Shown: positions 26,701 through 35,700 of the stretch, piece by piece
How the letters are laid out: each line of letters begins with the position of its first letter
Numbering within the stretch: position 1 is the stretch's first letter
DNA from: Biomphalaria glabrata
Taxonomy: Eukaryota; Mollusca; Gastropoda; Planorbidae
Direction of reading: 5' to 3'
Length of the DNA stretch: 64,000 bases
Assembly: GCF_947242115.1 (NCBI RefSeq)
Contig: NC_074717.1
Coordinates: 38,144,201-38,208,200 of the forward strand
Made by a program: the position numbers and the translations under genes
The notes under the pieces: model-generated
The model's database searches: none
Seen by the model: the letters and a program-made list of their open reading frames with translations, nothing else
What the model was told of the DNA's origin: nothing

Positions 26701-29700
26701 TTTAGTTTTTACTGCCAAAGTGTTACAACCTGAATCTCTGATTAATTCCACTGGAATTCTATCTACAAACCCTGGGTACACTGCAAAATTGTTCCTATTT
26801 CCTTCCATGAAATATACCCTATCTGTACCTTTATTTTTGTATTCCCTACTGTAACTCCTATTTCTGTAATTTTCCCTGTCATTTCTATCTCTACTCCTAT
26901 ATCTACTGTTATTTTGTTCATTGTATCTATTTCTACTTCCAGACCTACTATTCCCTCTTCTACAGTTAGCTGCTATATGACCTTTTCCTTGACATTTAAA
27001 ACAGGTTATTTCACTATATTTTCTATTTCCACTATTTGATCTGTTTCTATTTCTACTTCTATCAACATTTTCTTTGGTGTATCCTATTAAATCTACTTTG
27101 CTCTTATCCCTATCAGAAAATGGTTTATTTGGATAGGCATTTTTGTATACTCTCATTATCTCTGTTATTTCATCTATAGTTTTTGGGTTTCTTTCTCTAA
27201 TAAAAGATTGTAACTGAGGATCACATTTATTTACAAAGTTGTCCACTAGAATAAAATTTTTTAATCCTTCATAAGAGTTATTCACTTTTTCTAATTTTAC
27301 CCACTTATTGAAAAAATCCTTTTCCATATTAATGGTAGTTTGGGGTTCTATTCCTAATGATGGTATATTGTCAAAGTATTTCTTTCTAAAAGTTGTAGCA
27401 TTATGACCATATGCATTTAATAACTCTCTTTTTAAAACCTGATAGCTATCATCAATATGATGGTCATGATTTTGGCATATTGTTAGAGCTTGACCATGAA
27501 CAAAGTCTATCAGTATTTCAGACCATTCTTCTTCAGGCATATTAAATGTAGACATTTTTGCCTCATATCTTTTCAGGAAATCACCAATGTCATCCTTCTG
27601 TTCATCAAAACTTTGTATCTTTCTCTTTAGCCATGTCTGTGAATTAGGGTTGTCTCTTTGAGTGGTATAATTATTTGAGTTATTTGTGTTATTTCTTTGT
27701 TCAGTTTGGGCTCTGGCTTGTGCTGCGTCCAATCTCATCTTCTCCATTTTAGCTTCATGCTCTCTCTGCCTTTCTTGGTCTTCTTTTTGCTTTTCATATT
27801 CTTCCTTTCTGATCCTTTCTTGCCTCTCTATCTCTTGTCTTTGATGTTCTTCTTGTCTTTCTATCTCTTCTTTTTCCCTTCTTATTTTATCTTGACGTTC
27901 CATTTCTTCCCTCACAACTTGCTGTACATAAGCGGCTAAGTCTTTTCCTTTTAACTCCATGGCCTTTCCATCCTGCATAGCGGTTTCCTTAACCTCCTTA
28001 AGGTCCACATATGATGATGTAGCCATTGTGTTTTATATTTTATATATATTTTTACTTAGCCTATATTGGTTATGGCTATACTTTAAAAGTTTTTACACAC
28101 TTTTATACAAGTTTTAAGTGTTATGTCTCTATCTATAGATTTAGTAAATGTGTAAATCTAGTCTGAGTTATTATGGTTATATTCAGATCTGTATATTAGG
28201 TCCAGTATTACACACAAATTTAAATCTAGTATATTATAGTATGTATAATATTACCATTTAGATCTAGTTATCAAGAGCACTATGACTATTAGATCTAGTA
28301 TGACCAACTATGATCGATTTTAAAATCTGGTATGACTGAAATGTCTAGAGTAAATTCAAAGACTGTCTAGAGTCCAGATCTAGATTAGATTATGGTTCTA
28401 TTTAACCATACGAAACAAATATGTGTATACAATGTCAAATATATCTTCAACAAGATACATATATCTAGAATGTACTACCTTCATTCATTTTTCAATTAAT
28501 AATATTTCAAATTAGAGTCTAGATGATTAAATTGTACCAAAGAGATGTACAACAATTTGCAGATCTAAATTTAGCCAGACGATAGTGTTTGACTACATAG
28601 CCAGTTTCGGCATTATTCTCATGGCAAAATCATATTTGATTTTAACCGCTCAAACTAAAATTATTTTAGTCTGATTCACAGTAAAAGAATCCTACCCGCA
28701 CTTTCTATCATTAAGTGAAAAAAATTACAGATCTAATTAAATTAATAAAAATAAATAATTTAAAATAATATAAACAAATGAAATAATTAAATGAGACTAT
28801 CACTATGGGTTGGGATGTGACAATATGGCACACAATGATAACGTCACGAAGTAACCAGGCAACAACGGATATGACGTTTACACAAACAAAACAAATTACA
28901 ACCCTAAACGTATAATATAGCTTTTCATCTAAATTACGTCTTCTACCCCGACGGGTTTTAAGGCGCACCACCTGATTTTACTCAGGCTAACGTACCAAAT
29001 TTAGACAAAATCTATTTCTAAGGGCAATCTAAACATATACTAATAAGAAAAATGGCACTTAGCTTTTGATAAGAAAGATCCCTTTGTTCGGACTCCCGAA
29101 TATGCTAGATCACAACAAATTCCACTGCCTCTCTTCCAGTTCTGACTCTGCTCTCCGGTGCTACCAGTATCCCACGTAATGCCACAGATGTCCTGATATG
29201 CCACAGCAAAATGTTCTAGTTTCTTCGACGACTGTTGATGACCGTATGTGTAGTTCCGACGACTTTGTGTACACAGTTACTGACGAATAGGTTAACGGTT
29301 CTTCTGGCGATGACTTGACTTGTGTAGATGACTACTGACAAATAACAGTCTCTTGACGGCAACTTGATCTGGACGACTGACGAATAACGAATTTCTTGAC
29401 GATGACTTGATCTGGGCTGACGAATAACGGCTTTCTTGACGATGACTTGATCTGGGCTGACGAATAACGACTTTCTCGACGATGACTTGATCTGGGCTGA
29501 CGAATAACGGTTCTCTAAAATAGTTCACTGCTTCTGCTGCTACTCTGGTAGTACGACGAAGTTTGCTGTTGTACTCTGCTTCAATAAACCAAACTGTCCA
29601 ATGTAGACTAGGTGAGACCAAGGTCACCTCCGACGACGTTCCGTTAGACGATTAACGGTTTTCAACGAAATTAAGTGGATGTAGCTATTTCCACAACAAT

Positions 29701-32700
29701 ATCAGCACGTCTAGATATGGTCTAGACCGACGAATACTAGATAGATCAATGTTCAGTACTGATAAAGATTACTTCACTAACCTTCCAAAGGTTAAACACA
29801 GTGACCGTTATAAACGTGGCAAGCAACCGGTTCAATGAGCAAACTGCTCCACAAGAATCTCTCCAAGGGTAAGACGACAGAGCGATTTCGATTTAGTTAG
29901 CTACCAAACTTGTAGTACTCACAATACTTCTGACAGCGGGCAAACTGTCCTTCTCGAACTGGCGAGGTAAAACTTGATACTCAATGTGGCTCCTATGACG
30001 AAGAAAAAATATGTCCAACAGGTTCACTAACGATCTCTCACCCGTTATGAATGAACGGTTTCTCTGGTTGTAGGTCGATTCAGCATATGAAGATCAGGCG
30101 TTGCGATGATTACGGTCCTGACGAAGGTCACCCTGAGTTAACGGCTCGTTGAACGTGCGATCAAACAGGCGACGACTGCTTGTAGATCTAGAACAAAGTC
30201 ACTCTGTGATGCTGCTGTGTTCAGCCGTACTCCGATGAAATCTTATAACTTCGAGTGCACGACCCTCACCTGAGTAAACGTTCTGCTTCGAGGTCCGGTT
30301 CGATGTTCGTCGGGCTTCGAGGTTCGGGGTCGCCACTGTGATGTTGCTAGTTCAGGCTGTCTTGAAGTCAACCAATTACTCTGCAATCGTTTGGGTGTAA
30401 TTGTCCGGGTGTATTACGTGCAGTTGAACTACAACACAAACAAGAACTGGCACATCTATTTTAACTAGTGAAGAGATGTAGTCGACTCTGATGAACTATT
30501 CAACATGTATTTATTATGATAAAAGGGCCACAGTAGAAGTCTCTGTCACTAAACACGTCGTTACCCTGGAATGTTCTATCGCTAACTGATTTTCCGGTCT
30601 CTAACCCAACATATCCCAAACGTCACTAGTCCCGTTCAATATGCGTCTACTATGGTGCGTCGCTAAATAACTAAAATAACTAACCTATATAAATAAGGTG
30701 TCTAACAATATTCATTTGTTATGAATCTCACTGCTCTGTTTTGTGTCTGTATCAGTTTCTTAATGTGTGAGTGTGTGTTGATTGTCTTTTCATTATTCTC
30801 CATTGTTAATAAGCATCCTGATCCACATTGAATCTCTTTTGTTGAATTGCTTGCCTAGATTTACACAATACTAGATGCTTGCCTAGATTTACACAATACT
30901 AGATGCTTGCCTAGATTTACACAATACTAGATGCTTGCCTAGATTTACACAATACTAGATGCTTGCCTAGATTTACACAATACTAGATGCTTGCCTAGAT
31001 TTACACAATACTAGATGCTTGCCTAGATTTACATAATACTAGATGCTTGCCTAGATTTACACAATACTAGATGCTTGCCTAGATTTACACAATACTAGAT
31101 GCTTGCCTAGATTTACACAATACTAGATGCTTGCCTAGATTTACACAATACTAGATGCTTGCCTAGATTTACACAATACTAGATGCTTGCCTAGATTTAC
31201 ACAATACTAGATGCTTGCCTAGATTTACACAATACTAGATGCTTGTCTAGATTTACACAATACTGTGTCTGTCATTTACAGTGTGATAGCCAAGATGAAT
31301 ACAAACTAACAATCCAGGTAATTAAATGGAGCTCTACTGAGACACATACATCAATAGATCCAACAAAACTTTCAGATGTGTGAGTACTAGTTGTCATTTA
31401 TAGTAGCATTAACAAGAACTGTTCACAATACAATACTGGTAAACCTGTTGTCAAAATGAGATACTTAATACCAGAATTTTTAAAGTAGTTTTATTTTTTT
31501 TAATTTTTTTTTTTTAATAGAACTGGTTTACACTTTCTATAAATGATTTTAAAAAAGCACCTTTGTGTAGAGTACCATTACTAATAGCCTTTCCTCAAAA
31601 GGTGTCAAATAGTTAAAGCTATTTTGATTTCTAGGTTGCCATTTAATTCAAAATAAAATATCCCAACCTACACCAGATTTAAACTTGACACCTTCAGTTT
31701 GGCAGTCTTATTAGCTGTATAGCATTCAACCTCCTGAGTAACTTGACACCTTCAGTTTGGCAGTCTTAGCTTTATAGCACTCAACCTCCTTAGTAACTTG
31801 ACACCCTCAGTTTGGCAGTCTTAGCTGTATAGCACTCAACCTCCTGAGTAACTTGACACCTTCAGTTTGGCAGTCTTAGCTGTATAGCACTCAACCTCCT
31901 GAGTAACTTGACACCTTCAGTTAGACAGTCTGTATAGCACTCAACCCATGTCTCCTGAGTAACTATAAAAACTAATTTTGAATGAAGATTTTATAGATTT
32001 AAATTTAGTGCTTTTTCTCTGCAGGAATAACCTGGAAATAGTTAAACAAAGCCTACGTGACAAGTAAGTACCTTCTAATCATTGACTTATGTCATGTGCA
32101 AATTTATTTCTTAATGTAATATGGCTTTTGATTTGTATCATTGTAAGAATAAAAAAAAAAAGAAACATGTTTCCTGCCCTTTTAAAAGAAGACTTAGCTG
32201 TAGGCTGCACCATGTGGAGAGTAGTGATTGCAATGCCAATGATTGCAAGGTGTGCAGTGGACAGCGAAATATGATGATCTCAGTCAACATAGAAAATTTG
32301 AGCCAAAAGAAAAGACAGTTTCTTTTTTCACACGTGAGATATGTAGGTGAGAATGCCTCTCCGAAATAGGACTTTACAGCCACAATAAAAATTACCCCAC
32401 AAGATGAGCCATACTCAACTCATAACTGAAGGCTGCAAACTAACTTAAGCTTAGTATGTATGGCTGTAGAAGAGCGAAACATTGCTTCCATGTAATCTCA
32501 TCAATTCAGAACTATTTTTCTGAAGTTGTGCTGTCTACAAAGTGTTAATCTTTTAACCTTTTTAACTTTGCAATCTGTTACCAATAGTAAAACAAAATAT
32601 GATCGTTATTAAAGTTCTTTGTTATCTATCTGAATAAAGTTAATTTCTTCCTCACTTGCTTTCACCTCCTATATTAGGTTTTTAACTCTTTCTCTTCTAA

Positions 32701-35700
32701 TTGACGATACCAATGTCAATTTGACCCCATTAAATTAAATTAATTTTTAGTTTTATGAACATTAATTTGCATTGTATAAAAAGAGCATTAAATCCTTTTT
32801 AATTTTATACCAAATATAACATATTATGATTACAAACACAAAAGTTAATGAGGTTTAATCAAAAACAGGATTGTGAAATACAAATGAGCAAAATGAATAA
32901 ATCCATTGGAACATGTAAAATAATTACGAAGAGAAAAAGTTAATCATCTACATGTTTTTAATGTGCAGGTCATTACAGATTCCAGAGCTGCTGAATAATA
33001 GTGAACCGCTGTCTATACTTATGAATGAGTTCAACCTGGGGAACAGTTCAGCTTATTCTCAGCAACAACAGCATGAAATTTCACAGGAGAGCAGCAGCGA
33101 CAACTCACCAGAGTCACTCTTCCTGTCATGTGACAGACAATCGCAGCAGGATTCAATCATTAGTGTTTACAGTATAGAGCCTGTGTTTCATGTTGAGCCT
33201 GAGCGCAGTGTGAATAATACACGGTTTACAAATAGCAGTGAGAGCGTCCATATAACAGATGAAACATCTGAATCAGATAGCCAGGATGCTCAGTGTGACT
33301 GTCTCCGAACTGGTACTTGTACTTTTTTTCTAAGATTTTGAAATAATATTTGTATTTGTTTTGTAATACCTCTTTTTGAATTAAGGTTTTTATTTTTTCC
33401 ATGAGTGCAAAGTGTCCTGGCTAGGATCTTGTGTGCTGTGCAAATCCAACAATACTTCACTCAACCAGTCTAAACTAGCCAAGGGACATTACAATTCACA
33501 ATTCTCAAGACTTCTGAATACGTCAACTGATGTATTTATTTACAAATGGGAAGCTCGTCTTGTCTCCCTATCTATCACTATTCTTCCTTCTCTGAGCTCT
33601 AGCCATCTTGTTCTCCATGTATGTTTTCCATGTACATGCCTGTAGCCATCTTGTTCTCCGTGTATGTTCTCCATGTACATGCCTGTAGCCATCTTGTTTT
33701 CCATGTATGTTCTCCATGTACATGTCTGTAGCCATCTTGTTCTCCATGTACATGGCTGTAGCCATCTTGTTCTCCATGTATGTTCTCCATGTACATGCCT
33801 GTAGCCATCTTGTTCTCCATGTATGTTCTCCATGTACATGCCTGTAGCCATCTTGTTCTCCATGTATGTTCTTCATGTAAATGCCTGTAGCCATCTTGTT
33901 CTCCATGTATGTTCTTCATGTACATGCCTGTAGCCATCTTGTTCTCCATGTATGTTCTCAATGTACATGCCTGTAGCCATCTTGTTCTCCATGTATGTTC
34001 TCCATGTACATGCCTGTAGCCATCTTGTTCTCCATGTATGTTCTCCATGTACATGACTGTAGCCATCTTGTTCTCCATGCATGTTCTCCATGTACATGCC
34101 TGTAGCCATCTTGTTCTCCATGCATGTTCTCCATTTACATGCCTGTAGCCATCTTGTTCTCCATGCATGTTCTCCATGTACATGCCTGTAGCCATCTTGT
34201 TCTCCATGCATGTTCTCCATGTACATGCCTGTAGCCATCTTGTTCTCCATGTATGATCTCCATGTACATGCCTGTAGCCATCTTGTTCTCCATGTATGTT
34301 CTCCATGTACATGCCTGTAGCCATCTTGTTCTCCATGTATGTTCTCCATGTACATGCCTGTAGCCATCTTGTTCTCCATGTATGTTCTCCATGTACATGT
34401 CTGTAGCCATCTTGTTCTCCATGTATGTTCTCCATGTATGTTCTCCATGTACATGTCTGTAGCCATCTTGTTCTCCATGTATGTTCTCCATGTACATGCC
34501 TGTAGCCATCTTGTTCTCCATGCATGTTCTCCGGTACATGCCTGTAGCCATCTTGTTCTCCATGCATGTTCTCCATGTACATGCCTGTAGCCATCTTGTT
34601 CTCCATGCATGTTCTCCATGTACATGCCTGTAGCCATCTTGTTCTCCATGCATGTTCTCCATGTACATGCCTGTAGCCATCTTGTTCTCCATGTATGTTC
34701 TCCATGTACATGCCTGTAGCCATCTTGTTCTCCGTGTATGTTCTCCATGTACATGTCTGTAGCCATCTTGTTCTCCATGTATGTTCTCCATGTACATGTC
34801 TGTAGCCATCTTGTTCTCCGTGTATGTTCTCCATGTACATGCCTGTAGCCATCTTGTTCTCCATGCATGTTCTCCGGTACATGCCTGTAGCCATCTTGTT
34901 CTCCATGCATGTTCTCCATGTACATGCCTGTAGCCATCTTGTTCTCCATGCATGTTCTCCATGTACATGCCTGTAGCCATCTTGTTCTCCATGCATGTTC
35001 TCCATGTACATGCCTGTAGCCATCTTGTTCTCCATGTATGTTCTCCATGTACATGCCTGTAGCCATCTTGTTCTCCGTGTATGTTCTCCATGTACATGTC
35101 TGTAGCCATCTTGTTCTCCATGTATGTTCTCCATGTACATGTCTGTAGCCATCTTGTTCTCCGTGTATGTTCTCCATGTACATGTCTGTAGCCATCTTGT
35201 TCTCCATGTATGTTCTCCATGTACATGCCTGTAGCCATCTTGTTCTCCATGCATGTTCTCCATGTACATGCCTGTAGCCATCTTGTTCTCCATGTATGTT
35301 CTCCATGTACATGCCTGTAGCCATCTTGTTCTCCGTGTATGTTCTCCATGTACATGTCTGTAGCCATCTTGTTCTCCATGTATGTTCTCCATGTACATGT
35401 CTGTAGCTATCTTGTTCTCCATGTATGCTCTCCATGTACATTTCTGTAGCCATCTTGTTCTCCGTGTATGTTCTCCATGTACATCTCTGTAGCCATCTTG
35501 TTCTCCATGTATGTTCTCCATGTACATGCCTGTAGCCATCTTGTTCTCCATGTATGTTCTCCATGTACATGCCTGTAGCCATCTTGTTCTCCATGTATGT
35601 TCTCCATGTACATGCCTGTTCTGCAACGTCATTCATCTGTCTGACTACATCACTACTTTTACTGTCGCAAAAAAACAACGCACAATAAATTTATTCACAA

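Larger units (their letters stand above)
28027..30336 (-). other. Long untranslated leader of the gypsy element
   Basis: About 2.3 kb lies between the 5' LTR and the first ATG of the polyprotein. It contains TCTAGATCTAG-rich patches (28130-28400), a tandem repeat (29330-29510) and the primer-binding site. No long frame with recognisable motifs is present. Confidence 0.7.
22516..30707 (-). mobile_element. Ty3/gypsy-class LTR retrotransposon with Gmr1-like gene order, looks whole
   Basis: The 8192-bp element lies on the minus strand. It has two 371-bp LTRs (22516-22886 and 30337-30707) that begin TG and end CA and look identical by eye, flanked by a 4-bp duplication ATAT (22512-22515, 30708-30711). 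One 1520-codon frame covers gag and pol. A tRNA-primer-like TGGCGACCCCGAAC lies one base inside the 5' LTR, and a polypurine tract lies next to the 3' LTR. Identical LTRs imply a very recent insertion. It sits inside a LINE copy within intron 3 of the ACD-like gene. The order protease, integrase, RT, RNase H is unlike most gypsy elements and matches the Gmr1 group. Confidence 0.93.

Noticed and set aside
27697-27939. 80-codon plus-strand hydrophobic frame
   Set aside because: Antisense of the charged coiled coil in the gypsy gag; Glu/Arg codons read backwards give Phe/Leu/Ser.
30853-31264. CRISPR-like array
   Set aside because: Contiguous 28-bp units without unique spacers, in an animal intron: an ordinary minisatellite.
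33599-35678. Three long minus-strand frames (677, 601 and 414 codons)
   Set aside because: All arise from one stop-free 43-bp repeat read in three phases; they share one repeat peptide and have no family match or splice sites.
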